Source: Lachnospiraceae bacterium (lineage in GTDB: Bacteria > Bacillota > Clostridia > Lachnospirales > Lachnospiraceae). From it: a DNA stretch of 20,269 nucleotides. This document shows positions 1 through 8,032 of this stretch, piece by piece (position 1 is the first letter of the stretch; each line of letters starts with the position of its first letter). The notes below the pieces were generated by a model that did no database searches, was not told where the DNA came from, and saw only the letters and a list, made by a program, of their open reading frames with translations. Made by a program: the position numbers and the translations under genes. The stretch covers positions 1 through 20,269 of the forward strand of contig JAJQID010000019.1 in assembly GCA_021199405.1 (NCBI GenBank), given 5' to 3'.

Positions 1-101
1 TCAGCATTTGTAGGTCAGACCTCCTCTTAGGGTTTTGTAGTTATTTGCATCAGAACATCTAAAAGATAATAGAAATAGAATGAATTCGGAGGAAAATTCA
101 G

Positions 102-476
102 ATGAAAAATTATACGATCACAGTAAATGGCGTAGCATATGACGTAACAGTGGAAGAGAACGGCGAGACAGTTTCCGCCCCAGCAGCCCCGAAGGCGGCT
201 CCCAAGGCAGCCCCGAAGGCTGCTCCCAAAGCCGCGGCTCCCAAGGCGGCAGGCGGTGCCGGCAGCATCAAGGTAGAAGCTGGTACAGCGGGCAAGGTAT
301 TTAAGATTGAGGCCAGCGTAGGTCAGGCGCTGAAGGCCGGAGATCCGGTGATTATTGTGGAGGCCATGAAAATGGAGATCCCGATCGTGGCTCCCAAGGA
401 CGGCACGGTCGCCAGCATTGATTGTGCGGTGGGGGACAGCATAGACGCTGGCGCTGTTCTGGCAACCATGAACTAA
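102..476 (+). CDS. Biotin carboxyl carrier protein of a Na+-pumping decarboxylase (124 aa)
   Basis: This protein carries biotin and shuttles CO2 between the carboxyltransferase (alpha) and the membrane decarboxylase (beta) of a sodium-translocating decarboxylase. Residues 1-25 form a short N-terminal segment. Residues ~26-50 are an Ala/Pro/Lys linker with PKAA repeats, and residues ~54-124 are a biotinyl/lipoyl domain. The motif EAMKME is present, with K90 as the expected biotinylated lysine. The ATG follows a CGGAGG ribosome site at 87-92, which fixes the start. It lies 27 bases before the beta subunit gene and is surely cotranscribed with it. It has no membrane segment, so the small membrane gamma (OadG-type) subunit is not in this gene and may lie upstream of the window. 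Methylmalonyl-CoA or glutaconyl-CoA decarboxylases use very similar carriers; the partner alpha subunit downstream points to oxaloacetate. Confidence 0.93.
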   Translation: MKNYTITVNGVAYDVTVEENGETVSAPAAPKAAPKAAPKAAPKAAAPKAAGGAGSIKVEAGTAGKVFKIEASVGQALKAGDPVIIVEAMKMEIPIVAPKDGTVASIDCAVGDSIDAGAVLATMN

Positions 477-503
477 AGTCTGATAAAAATACGAGGTGTA
501 AAC

Positions 504-1631
504 ATGAGTTATATTGTAACTACGCTGAGCAACCTCATTCAGCAGACTGCTTTTTTCAACATGACGTTTGGAAATTTAGTCATGATTTTGGTTGCCTGTG
601 TATTCCTTTATCTGGCCATTGCGAAAGGGTATGAACCTCTTTTGCTTGTACCGATTGCGTTCGGTATGCTGCTGGTCAATATCTACCCGGATATCATGGA
701 GGAGGGAGGTCTGCTCCATTATTTCTACCTGCTGGATGAATGGGCGATTCTGCCGTCTCTGATTTTTATGGGTGTAGGCGCGCAGACAGACTTCAGTCCG
801 TTGATTTCCAATCCCAAGAGCTTCCTCCTGGGAGCGGCTGCGCAGTTTGGCATTTTTGCCGCATATTTCGGAGCAATTCTGCTGGGCTTTAACGATAAGG
901 CTGCGGCAGCGATCTCCATCATCGGCGGAGCGGATGGGCCGACTTCCATTTTCCTTGCTACCAAGCTTGGTCAGACCGCTCTTTTAGGACCCATCGCGGT
1001 TGCCGCATATTCCTATATGTCTCTGGTTCCAATCATTCAGCCTCCGATCATGAAGGCACTGACGACAGAGGAAGAGCGTAAAATCAAGATGGGGCTGCTT
1101 CGTCCGGTCAGCCAGTTGGAGAAAATCCTCTTCCCGATTATTGTGACTATCGTGGTCTGCATGATCCTGCCCACCACAGCTCCATTGGTCGGTATGCTGA
1201 TGCTGGGCAACCTGTTCAAGGAGTCCGGCGTGGTACGCCAGCTGGCAGATACTGCAGCTAACGCCATGATGTATATTGTCGTGATTTTGCTGGGTACCTC
1301 TGTGGGCGCGTGCACCAGCGCGGAAGCGTTTCTGAATCTGAATACAATTAAGATTGTGGTTCTTGGGTTGATTGCGTTTGCGTTTGGCACCGCTGCCGGC
1401 GTACTTCTCGGTAAGCTGATGTGTAAGCTGACTCACGGCAAGATCAATCCGTTGATCGGTTCCGCCGGTGTGTCTGCGGTGCCTATGGCAGCCCGTGTGT
1501 CTCAGAAGGTAGGCGCGGAGGCGGATCCCACCAACTTCCTGTTGATGCACGCGATGGGACCCAATGTGGCCGGCGTAATCGGTACGGCTGTAGCGGCGGG
1601 TACCTTTATGGCAGTGTTTGGAGTATTTTAA
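504..1631 (+). CDS. oadB: Sodium ion-translocating decarboxylase beta subunit (375 aa)
   Basis: This is the integral membrane subunit that decarboxylates carboxybiotin and couples the reaction to Na+ export across the cytoplasmic membrane. The length is normal for the family (about 370-430 residues). Many hydrophobic segments run the length of the protein. The signature GGADGPTSIF at ~141-150 contains the conserved Asp (D144) used in Na+ and proton handling. A second conserved element, MGPNVAG, at ~351-357 supplies a conserved Asn (N354). The ATG at 504 follows GAGGTG at 493-498. It lies between the biotin carrier and the alpha subunit. Beta subunits of oxaloacetate, methylmalonyl-CoA and glutaconyl-CoA decarboxylases are nearly interchangeable by sequence, so the symbol rests on the neighbouring alpha subunit. 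Confidence 0.93.
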   Translation: MSYIVTTLSNLIQQTAFFNMTFGNLVMILVACVFLYLAIAKGYEPLLLVPIAFGMLLVNIYPDIMEEGGLLHYFYLLDEWAILPSLIFMGVGAQTDFSPLISNPKSFLLGAAAQFGIFAAYFGAILLGFNDKAAAAISIIGGADGPTSIFLATKLGQTALLGPIAVAAYSYMSLVPIIQPPIMKALTTEEERKIKMGLLRPVSQLEKILFPIIVTIVVCMILPTTAPLVGMLMLGNLFKESGVVRQLADTAANAMMYIVVILLGTSVGACTSAEAFLNLNTIKIVVLGLIAFAFGTAAGVLLGKLMCKLTHGKINPLIGSAGVSAVPMAARVSQKVGAEADPTNFLLMHAMGPNVAGVIGTAVAAGTFMAVFGVF

Positions 1632-1660
1632 GCTTTACTCCGCAGGTGTTTTAAATTGTA

Positions 1661-1680
1661 CCCCACAGTAAACTGTGGGG
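1661..1680 (+). other. Perfect intercistronic hairpin between oadB and oadA
   Basis: CCCCACAG (1661-1668) and CTGTGGGG (1673-1680) form an 8-bp perfect stem with a TAAA tetraloop. It is followed by GTTGGTATGGAGG rather than a T tract, so it is not a standard intrinsic terminator. It sits 21 bases upstream of the oadA ATG at 1702 and just before its ribosome site. I infer an RNA processing or stability element, or a control on alpha subunit output. Confidence 0.6.
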
Positions 1681-1701
1681 GTTGGTATGGAGGAAAATAT
1701 A

Positions 1702-3138
1702 ATGGCAGAACAGACTGTACAGGCCAAAAAGCCTGTGAAAATAACAGAAACAGTTTTACGTGACGCGCATCAGTCCCTGATTGCCACCAGAATGCCTACC
1801 GAGCTGATGCTTCCCATCGTTTCTACGATGGATAAGGTGGGTTATCATTCTGTGGAATGCTGGGGCGGCGCTACTTTTGATGCGTCCCTGCGTTTCCTGA
1901 AGGAGGATCCCTGGGACAGGCTGAGAAAGCTTCGCGACGGCTTCAAGAATACAAAGCTGCAGATGCTTTTCCGCGGCCAGAATATCCTGGGCTACAGTCC
2001 CTATGCGGATGATGTGGTATTCAACTTTGTAGAGAAGTCTATTGCCAATGGCATTGATATTATTCGTATTTTTGACTGCTTTAATGACCTGCGCAACCTG
2101 AAGGCTGCAGTGGATGCCACCAACAAGATTAAGGTTCTTGAGGGCAGAGGACATGCGCAGATCGCACTTTCCTATACTCTGGGTGACGCCTATACTCTGG
2201 ATTACTGGATGAATATCGCCAAAGAGATTGAGGAGATGGGCGCGGACAGCATCTGTATCAAGGATATGGCCGGACTGCTGGTTCCCTATAAGGCTGCGGA
2301 GCTGGTCAGTGCCATGAAGTCTGCGACAAAGCTTCCGATTCAGCTTCATACTCACTATACCTCCGGTGTCGCTTCCATGACCTACTTAAAGGCTGTAGAA
2401 GCAGGCGTGGACGTGATTGATACCGCCATCTCTCCCTTTGCCATGGGCACCAGCCAGCCGGCTACTGAGGTGATGGTGGAGACCTTCAGAGGTACAGAAT
2501 ATGATACGGGCTATGATCAGAAGCTTCTGGCAGAGATTGCCGATTACTTCCGTCCCTACAGGGAGGAATGTCTGGCCAACGGTCTGATGAATCCGAAGGT
2601 TCTGGGTGTGGATATCAAGACACTGATGTATCAGGTACCCGGCGGTATGCTTTCCAACATGGTGAGCCAGCTGAAGGAGCAGCATGCGGAGGACAAATAT
2701 TACGATGTGCTTGAGGAAATCCCGAGAGTCCGTAAGGATCTGGGCGAGCCGCCGCTTGTAACCCCGTCCTCACAGATCGTGGGTACACAGGCTGTCATGA
2801 ATGTCCTGATGGGTGAGCGCTATAAGGTGGCTACCGAACAGACCAAGGATGTGCTGCGCGGCAAGTATGGCAAGACTGTAAAGCCCTTCAATCCGGAAGT
2901 GGTGCAGAAGGTTATTCCTGGTGAGGAGACCATCACCTACAGACCGGCGGATGATATTCCGCCTCAGATGGAGACTCTGGAGAAGGAAATGGCGGAGTGG
3001 AAGCAGCAGGATGAGGACGTGCTTACCTATGCTTTGTTCCCACAGGTTGCGGTAGACTTCTTCAAGTATCGTCAGGCGCAGCAGGAAAAGGTTGACATGA
3101 CTGTCAGTGACACAAAAAATGGAGCATATCCGGTTTAA
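1702..3138 (+). CDS. oadA: Oxaloacetate decarboxylase alpha subunit / carboxyltransferase (478 aa)
   Basis: This is the soluble carboxyltransferase that moves the carboxyl group of oxaloacetate onto biotin; the beta subunit then releases the CO2 and pumps Na+. The HMG-CoA lyase-like TIM barrel begins at ITETVLRDAHQS, with D21 a metal ligand. It continues through IKDMAGLL (K187, the expected carbamylated lysine, and D188) and LHTHYTSG (H216 and H218, metal ligands). The conserved C-terminal domain reaches ~residue 465. The protein ends there, without the fused biotin domain found in many OadA proteins, matching the separate carrier at 102-476. The ATG at 1702 is preferred over the GTG at 1675 because GGAGG lies at 1689-1693 and the earlier start falls inside a hairpin. 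Pyruvate carboxylase subunit B (PycB) is closely related, but the adjacent beta subunit favours a decarboxylase. Confidence 0.92.
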   Translation: MAEQTVQAKKPVKITETVLRDAHQSLIATRMPTELMLPIVSTMDKVGYHSVECWGGATFDASLRFLKEDPWDRLRKLRDGFKNTKLQMLFRGQNILGYSPYADDVVFNFVEKSIANGIDIIRIFDCFNDLRNLKAAVDATNKIKVLEGRGHAQIALSYTLGDAYTLDYWMNIAKEIEEMGADSICIKDMAGLLVPYKAAELVSAMKSATKLPIQLHTHYTSGVASMTYLKAVEAGVDVIDTAISPFAMGTSQPATEVMVETFRGTEYDTGYDQKLLAEIADYFRPYREECLANGLMNPKVLGVDIKTLMYQVPGGMLSNMVSQLKEQHAEDKYYDVLEEIPRVRKDLGEPPLVTPSSQIVGTQAVMNVLMGERYKVATEQTKDVLRGKYGKTVKPFNPEVVQKVIPGEETITYRPADDIPPQMETLEKEMAEWKQQDEDVLTYALFPQVAVDFFKYRQAQQEKVDMTVSDTKNGAYPV

Positions 3139-3167
3139 ATGATTTAAAGGATGCGACTGGATGAATA

Positions 3168-3214
3168 AAAGGGTATCGGCAGAGAGACTAATCTGACGGT
3201 GCCCTTTGCTTTTT
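3168..3214 (+). terminator. Intrinsic terminator of the oad operon
   Basis: The left arm 3168-3183 pairs with the right arm 3192-3207 over 16 positions, with one mismatch (G3179/A3196) and two G-T pairs. The loop is 8 nt. TTTTT follows at 3210-3214. It lies 30 bases after the oadA stop and closes the operon. Confidence 0.85.
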
Positions 3215-3329
3215 ATGGAATTCTTTTGTCCTTCCGGAGTTCCTTTAAAATTATTTAATTTATTGTTCTAAAATTCATTGCTGAAGTGAAAAGTTGACCT
3301 CCGCCTTTCAAAAATTCAATAAGTGCGGG

Positions 3330-3358
3330 TTGAACATTGTCAAAAAATATGATAAGAT
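3330..3358 (+). promoter_or_regulatory. Sigma-A-like promoter for the Wzz-like gene
   Basis: TTGAAC (3330-3335), a 17-base spacer and TAAGAT (3353-3358) are present, with TGA just before the -10 giving an extended -10 (TGn). The surrounding sequence is AT-rich. It lies 44 bases upstream of the ATG at 3403, which has GGAG at 3393-3396 as ribosome site. Confidence 0.6.
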
Positions 3359-3402
3359 ACAAAATAGTGTATTGAGCACAATAATATTATCCGGAGAAAA
3401 TT

Positions 3403-4689
3403 ATGGGTGACAATGAATTAGAATACGAATATGAGATTGATCTGAAGGATCTTTGTGTCAGTGTTTTAAGAAAATGGCGTTTGATGCTTTTGGCCGCGGC
3501 TGTTGGTGCGGTTCTTCTGGGAGGACTGCGGATTGTGATGAATCTGACCAGTGAACCGGAACTGGTCATGAGCAGCAGTGAGATTACTGCGGCGGAAACA
3601 GAAGTAGCTACCGCTGAAAAGGCCATTACAACCGCGCAGACAGCTATTACAACTGCTGAAACGGAAATTACTCGTCTGGAAGGCGAGATTACAAAGGCAG
3701 AGACTGCAATCGAGACAAATGAGAAAACAATTGATGGCCTTGATGATAAAATTGCTCTGGCAGAGAGCCAGCTTGCAAATCTGAACAGTTTCCTGGATAA
3801 TTACAATGCTGCCCTCGAAAAGCTTATGGAGGGTGAAATGGACGCTGAAATGGCGGACAGGATGACAGATTATCTGATTCAAATTGATACCATTCAGACC
3901 AGTATCCTGGAAAAGGAAACCGAAATCATGAATCTGTATGCCAGCGGGCCTGATCTGGAGGAAGCAAATGAAAAACAGGCTGATGTAATCGCAGATTATG
4001 AGGATCAGATTACGGTTCAGGAAGAAGAAATTGCAAAGCAGGAAGCCATTATTGCAGAGCAGGAGGAGTTGATTGCCGGTCTGGAAGAACAGATGGAACA
4101 GGTGACTTCTGTAAGTCTGACAAGTAAGCTCGTTACTTTCATTGTCCTGGGCGCTTTTGTAGGTATCTGCCTTGTCTGTGTATACGCCTTTTTAAAGTAT
4201 TGTTTTGACAAGACCATACATATGGAGGAGGATTTTTCCAAGTATACCGGGCTGCATGTACTGGGTTCCATTGACCTCGCGGAGAAGGACAGTGAGAAGA
4301 AAAAGAATGTGATTGATCGTCTGATTGATAAATTTGCAGGTGTTGATTTGGAGTCAGACCACACTTCCGCGACTCAGTGCGCGATTGCGGCTGCCAAAAT
4401 TCAGGTGCTGGCCGGGAAGAAAAAGGTTCTGGTGACTGGCACTGTTGATGGAGACAGAATTGAAAAGGTGTGTGCGGGGTTGAAGGACAGTCTGCCTCAG
4501 GGAGAATATGAGGTGTTGTCCGCGGAAAATCCAATGTATCACTCAGAGGAGATTCTCAGAATGGGAGAGTATGAGCTTGTACTGGTGGAAGCTCCTCATG
4601 CTACAAGAGTAAAAGAATTGCTGAGTCTGACCGGCTTCTTGAAACTCAGCGATGTCAATGTAGTAGGTATTGTTTCAGTGACAGAATGA
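3403..4689 (+). CDS. Wzz/YveK-like chain-length-determinant protein with long coiled coils (428 aa)
   Basis: This is a two-pass membrane protein built like polysaccharide co-polymerases. A short cytosolic start carries the Wzz-type element IDLKDLCVSVLRKWR (~12-26). TM1 is at ~27-46. A long extracytoplasmic segment of ~190 residues follows, then TM2 at ~242-265. The segment is almost all coiled coil, with clean 7-residue repeats at ~61-127 (units such as TAEKAIT, TAQTAIT, TAETEIT) and again at ~196-234. The C-terminal cytosolic part (~270-428) has the alternating hydrophobic strands of a bacterial tyrosine kinase/ParA fold (KKKVLVTGT at ~339-347, YELVLVEAP at ~390-398, VNVVGIVSV at the end) but lacks a Walker A motif. 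It has its own promoter and no visible exopolysaccharide genes beside it, so the substrate cannot be named. The role as an assembly or chain-length factor is inferred from architecture. Confidence 0.7.
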   Translation: MGDNELEYEYEIDLKDLCVSVLRKWRLMLLAAAVGAVLLGGLRIVMNLTSEPELVMSSSEITAAETEVATAEKAITTAQTAITTAETEITRLEGEITKAETAIETNEKTIDGLDDKIALAESQLANLNSFLDNYNAALEKLMEGEMDAEMADRMTDYLIQIDTIQTSILEKETEIMNLYASGPDLEEANEKQADVIADYEDQITVQEEEIAKQEAIIAEQEELIAGLEEQMEQVTSVSLTSKLVTFIVLGAFVGICLVCVYAFLKYCFDKTIHMEEDFSKYTGLHVLGSIDLAEKDSEKKKNVIDRLIDKFAGVDLESDHTSATQCAIAAAKIQVLAGKKKVLVTGTVDGDRIEKVCAGLKDSLPQGEYEVLSAENPMYHSEEILRMGEYELVLVEAPHATRVKELLSLTGFLKLSDVNVVGIVSVTE

Positions 4690-4725
4690 AGGCCGTGGAG
4701 ACAGTGAAAAATTGAGCCAGAACTA

Positions 4726-4754
4726 TTGAAAAGAAATTGATATTGTGTTATAGT
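4726..4754 (+). promoter_or_regulatory. Sigma-A-like promoter for secG
   Basis: TTGAAA (4726-4731), a 17-base spacer and TATAGT (4749-4754) are close to the consensus. The inferred start near 4761 leaves a leader of about 47 bases before the secG ATG at 4808. Confidence 0.7.
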
Positions 4755-4807
4755 AATTTGGCTTGACGGAGAGAAACCGCATCTTTCCACCAGAAAGAGG
4801 TTTATGG

Positions 4808-5041
4808 ATGCTTAGGATCATTTTGACAGTTTTGTTTATCATAGTTTGTATCGCGCTGGTGGTACTGGTGCTGATGCAGGAGGGAAAATCAGCTGGCCTG
4901 GGAGCAATCAGCGGAGCTGCGGAGACCTACTGGGGCAAGAATAAAGGACGTTCCATGGAAGCCGCATTAGAGAGGATTACGAAGATCTTGGCATTCGCGT
5001 TTATGCTTTTGGCTCTGATACTGAACATCGACAAGTTTTGA
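4808..5041 (+). CDS. secG: Preprotein translocase subunit SecG (77 aa)
   Basis: This small membrane subunit of the SecYEG channel assists protein translocation. The sequence has the typical layout: TM1 at ~3-20, the conserved cytosolic loop with LVLMQEGKSAGLGAISG, a segment ending in ALERITKI, and TM2 at ~57-75. The ATG at 4808 is preferred over the in-frame upstream start at 4763. It has AAGAGG at 4795-4800 at good spacing and begins directly with the first membrane helix, as in other SecG proteins. The gene heads the conserved Firmicutes order secG-rnr-smpB-ssrA. A strong terminator right after its stop suggests that much of its transcription ends before rnr. Confidence 0.93.
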   Translation: MLRIILTVLFIIVCIALVVLVLMQEGKSAGLGAISGAAETYWGKNKGRSMEAALERITKILAFAFMLLALILNIDKF

Positions 5042-5049
5042 GTCATTTA

Positions 5050-5076
5050 CCCCTCTTTTTAATAAGAGGGGTTTTT
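5050..5076 (+). terminator. Intrinsic terminator after secG
   Basis: CCCCTCTT (5050-5057) and AAGAGGGG (5064-5071) form a perfect 8-bp stem with a 6-base loop, followed by TTTTT (5072-5076). It begins 9 bases after the secG stop. Confidence 0.92.
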
Positions 5077-5077
5077 C

Positions 5078-5106
5078 TTGCCCGGAAATCTGTTCTGGTA
5101 TATTAT
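5078..5106 (+). promoter_or_regulatory. Possible promoter for rnr
   Basis: TTGCCC (5078-5083), a 17-base spacer and TATTAT (5101-5106) lie just after the secG terminator. This would start transcription near 5113, about 110 bases before rnr. The -35 is only a partial match. Confidence 0.45.
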
Positions 5107-5223
5107 GGTCCTGGATATTTATTGGAATATAGCTGTTTCATGTTCAGAGATATTTTTTGAAGGACGGTTGTTTCATGGCCAGTGTTTTATGAAGGACAGT
5201 CGCCCAATAATCAGAGGTGTTTA

Positions 5224-7347
5224 TTGAAGAAATCATTTGCAGAAAGAAAAGAAGTTGTTTTACAATTAATGAAGAGCGAGTTCTATGTTCCCATGAAGGA
5301 AAAAGAGCTGGCTGTCATGCTGCAGGTAGAGCCTGAGGACAGACCGGACCTAAAGGAGGTGTTGAGCAGTCTTCTGGCGGAGGGCAGCATTATGGTCACG
5401 AAACGTGGCCGCTACCAGATTATGGATCATACGGCGATCGTCGGCACCTTCCTGAGCACAGGGAAGGGCTATGGTTTTGTGCAGGTGGAAGGAGAGAAGG
5501 AGGATTATTTTATTTCTCCGGAGGATACCCATGGCGCCTTTCATCAGGATAAGGTGGAGATCGTCGGAATTGCTGATTCTCAAGGCAACCGCCACAGGAC
5601 GGCCAGAATTGTGAAAATCATAGAGCACGGGATTACCTCTGTGGTGGGTACCTATCAGGCAGTGGGTCAATATGGTTTTGTGCTTCCGGATATGCAGAAG
5701 CTGGGACAGGATCTGTTCATTCCGAAGGGCTGTGATCTGGGAGCCGCGGATGGATATAAGGTAGTTGCCGAGATTACGGATTATGGAAAGGAAGGCAGAA
5801 ATCCTGAGGGCAGGATTGTGGAGATTCTGGGGAACAGCAGCGACCCGGGGGTGGATATTCTGTCCATTGTCAGAGCTTATTCTCTGCCGGAGGCTTTTGA
5901 GGAAAATGTACTTCGTCAGGCGGAACGTGTGGCAAAGCCGGTATCGGAGGCGGACTGCCAGGGGAGGATGGACCTGAGAAATATACAGATGGTGACCATT
6001 GATGGTGAAGATGCTAAAGACCTGGATGATGCTGTAAGCCTGACTGTAAAGGACGGACTGTATTATCTGGGGGTGCATATCGCTGATGTGACCAACTATG
6101 TGCAGGAGAATTCTGCCCTGGACAGGGAGGCGCTGAAGAGAGGAACCAGTGTGTATCTGGCAGACCGGGTCATTCCCATGCTGCCTCAGGCTCTTTCCAA
6201 TGGGATCTGTTCTCTGAATGAGGGGGAGGACAGGCTGGCGCTGAGCTGTCTGATGACCATCGACAGTAAGGGGAATGTGATTGATCATACGCTGACGGAG
6301 TCTGTAGTCCGCGTAGACCGGCGCATGACCTACACCAGCGTCAATCGGATTCTGCTGATGGATGAGGAGGAGAGGGAGCAATATGGTTCTCTTGTCCCCA
6401 TGTTTGAGAAGATGGACCATTTGGCAAAAATTTTCCGGGCGAAGAGACGTAAACGCGGCTCTATTGATTTTGATTTCCCGGAGACAAAGCTGAAGCTGGA
6501 TGAGAGCGGCCGACCACTGGAAATTCTCCCTTATGAGAGAAATGACGCCACAAAACTGATTGAGGATTTTATGCTGATAGCTAACGAGACGGTGGCGGAG
6601 CATTTTTACTGGCAGGAGTTGCCTTTTGTGTACCGGATTCATGAGCATCCGGATCAGGAGAAGATTCAGAACCTTGTCACCTTTATCCGCAATTTCGGCT
6701 TCAATATCAGAGTTGGTACTAAGGAAGAGGTGCATCCGAAGGAGATTCAGAAGCTGCTGGATTCGATTTCCGGTACGGAGGAGGAAGCCATGCTGTCCCG
6801 GCTGACGCTGCGCAGTATGAAGCGAGCCAGATATTCCACTGTGAGCAGCGGGCATTTTGGCCTGGCCTGCAATTATTACTGCCACTTTACCTCCCCGATC
6901 CGCAGGTATCCGGATCTGCAGATTCATCGAATTATCAAAGAGCAGCTGCGCGGCAGGCTGAATGAGGATCGAATTGATCATTACAAGGCGATTCTGGATG
7001 GTGTGGCGGAGCAGTCCTCCAGGCTGGAGCGCAGAGCGGAGGAGGCGGAGCGGGAGACCGTAAAGCTCAAGAAAGCACAGTATATGGCGGATCACATTGG
7101 AGAAACCTTCCAGGGCGTGATCAGCAGCGTTACCGCCTGGGGTATGTATGTGGAGCTGCCAAATACGGTGGAGGGCATGGTGCATATTTCCAAAATTCCT
7201 GGAGATTATTATCTTTATGACGAGAATGCCTGCGAGCTGCGGGGAGATGTGACCGGGCGGGTCTTCCGGCTGGGACAGATGGTTTCAGTAAAAGTGGAGA
7301 ATGTGGATTTGCCAAACAGAAACATTGATTTTGGAATTGCACTATAA
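5224..7347 (+). CDS. rnr: Ribonuclease R, 3'-5' exoribonuclease (707 aa from TTG)
   Basis: This processive 3'-5' exoribonuclease degrades structured RNA and, with tmRNA, the defective messages released from stalled ribosomes. Numbering from the TTG: an N-terminal winged-helix segment (~5-70), two cold-shock/OB domains (~72-130 and ~140-200), the RNB catalytic domain from ~250 with DGEDAKDLDDA at ~260-270 (metal-binding aspartates), and a C-terminal S1 domain (~622-707). I prefer the TTG at 5224 because AGAGGTG stands at 5213-5219 and the protein then opens KKSFAERKEVVLQLM, like relatives I recall. The alternative GTG at 5182 adds 14 residues with no clear ribosome site. It is followed 43 bases later by smpB. 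The C-terminus stops right after S1, without the long basic tail seen in the E. coli enzyme. Confidence 0.93.
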   Translation: MKKSFAERKEVVLQLMKSEFYVPMKEKELAVMLQVEPEDRPDLKEVLSSLLAEGSIMVTKRGRYQIMDHTAIVGTFLSTGKGYGFVQVEGEKEDYFISPEDTHGAFHQDKVEIVGIADSQGNRHRTARIVKIIEHGITSVVGTYQAVGQYGFVLPDMQKLGQDLFIPKGCDLGAADGYKVVAEITDYGKEGRNPEGRIVEILGNSSDPGVDILSIVRAYSLPEAFEENVLRQAERVAKPVSEADCQGRMDLRNIQMVTIDGEDAKDLDDAVSLTVKDGLYYLGVHIADVTNYVQENSALDREALKRGTSVYLADRVIPMLPQALSNGICSLNEGEDRLALSCLMTIDSKGNVIDHTLTESVVRVDRRMTYTSVNRILLMDEEEREQYGSLVPMFEKMDHLAKIFRAKRRKRGSIDFDFPETKLKLDESGRPLEILPYERNDATKLIEDFMLIANETVAEHFYWQELPFVYRIHEHPDQEKIQNLVTFIRNFGFNIRVGTKEEVHPKEIQKLLDSISGTEEEAMLSRLTLRSMKRARYSTVSSGHFGLACNYYCHFTSPIRRYPDLQIHRIIKEQLRGRLNEDRIDHYKAILDGVAEQSSRLERRAEEAERETVKLKKAQYMADHIGETFQGVISSVTAWGMYVELPNTVEGMVHISKIPGDYYLYDENACELRGDVTGRVFRLGQMVSVKVENVDLPNRNIDFGIAL

Positions 7348-7390
7348 TAAATGATTTATGTCGTTTGCTGTAAATTTATGAGGTGATTTC

Positions 7391-7861
7391 ATGGCAAATA
7401 ATAAAGAGGCGACAAAGCTCGTTGCAAATAATAAAAAAGCATATTTCGATTATTTCATCGATGAAAAATATGAGGCGGGCATTGTACTGGCAGGCACGGA
7501 GGTGAAAAGTCTTCGTATGGGCAAGTGCAGCATCAAGGAGGCCTTCCTGCGAATTGAAAACGGAGAGGTTCTGATTTACGGTATGCATATCAGCCCCTAC
7601 GAGAAGGGAAATATCTTTAACAAGGATCCCCTTCGGGTGCGGAAGCTTTTGCTGCACAAGTCTGAAATTAATCGTCTTGCCGGAAAGGTGGCAGAAAAGG
7701 GTTGCACTTTGGTGCCGCTTCAGGTATACTTTAAGGACGGAAAGGCCAAGATGGAGATCGGCCTCGCCCGGGGCAAGAAGCTTTACGATAAGCGGGAGGA
7801 TATTGCCAGAAAGGATCAGCGCAGAGAAACACAGCGCATGTTTAAGATACAGAATCTGTAA
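7391..7861 (+). CDS. smpB: SsrA-binding protein SmpB (156 aa)
   Basis: This RNA-binding partner of tmRNA delivers the alanyl-tmRNA to stalled ribosomes. The full OB-fold core is visible. It includes NKKAYFDYFIDEKYEAGIVL, the GTEVKSLRMGKCS motif, HISPYEKGN and the C-terminal stretch ARGKKLYDKREDIARKD, whose tail becomes a helix that reads the empty mRNA channel. Length matches the family (about 150-160 residues). The ATG at 7391 follows GAGGTG at 7380-7385. It sits between rnr and the tmRNA gene, the usual trans-translation cluster of Firmicutes. Confidence 0.97.
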   Translation: MANNKEATKLVANNKKAYFDYFIDEKYEAGIVLAGTEVKSLRMGKCSIKEAFLRIENGEVLIYGMHISPYEKGNIFNKDPLRVRKLLLHKSEINRLAGKVAEKGCTLVPLQVYFKDGKAKMEIGLARGKKLYDKREDIARKDQRRETQRMFKIQNL

Positions 7862-7908
7862 CTTTTTATTACAGTCGGCATAGGATATAATGAGCGGCGA
7901 ACTGGATC

Positions 7909-7927
7909 ATGAGCATCTTTTGCTCAT
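7909..7927 (+). other. Small hairpin downstream of smpB
   Basis: ATGAGCA (7909-7915) and TGCTCAT (7921-7927) form a perfect 7-bp stem with a TCTTT loop. No T tract follows (ATAAGAAATA), so it may stabilise the 3' end of the rnr-smpB message rather than terminate it. Confidence 0.4.
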
Positions 7928-7997
7928 ATAAGAAATATCCGCAGATATGCCAGACACTGCATGTTTACAGGGAACTGCCAGTATCTTTCATAATTAA

Positions 7998-8026
7998 TTG
8001 TGGGGATAGAAACAGTTTCCTTAACT
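7998..8026 (+). promoter_or_regulatory. Probable promoter of ssrA
   Basis: TTGTGG (7998-8003), a 17-base spacer and TTAACT (8021-8026) place the start 7 bases downstream, exactly at the mature tmRNA 5' end (8033). The -10 matches the consensus only partly. The position supports it more than the bases do. Confidence 0.5.
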
Positions 8027-8032
8027 TTATAA

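Noticed and set aside
1..30. Frame SAFVGQTSS followed by TAG at the left edge, possibly the end of an upstream gene
   Set aside because: Only nine residues are visible and they match nothing I recognise; it could be chance.
984..1550. A 188-codon minus-strand frame inside oadB
   Set aside because: Shadow of a clear membrane-protein gene; the translation is Gln/His-rich and low in hydrophobic structure, with no family resemblance.
5350..7185. A 611-codon open frame on the minus strand opposite rnr
   Set aside because: It is fully antisense to an unmistakable RNase R gene, its translation has no recognisable domain and is rich in His/Gln/Arg typical of shadow frames, and no ribosome site precedes it.
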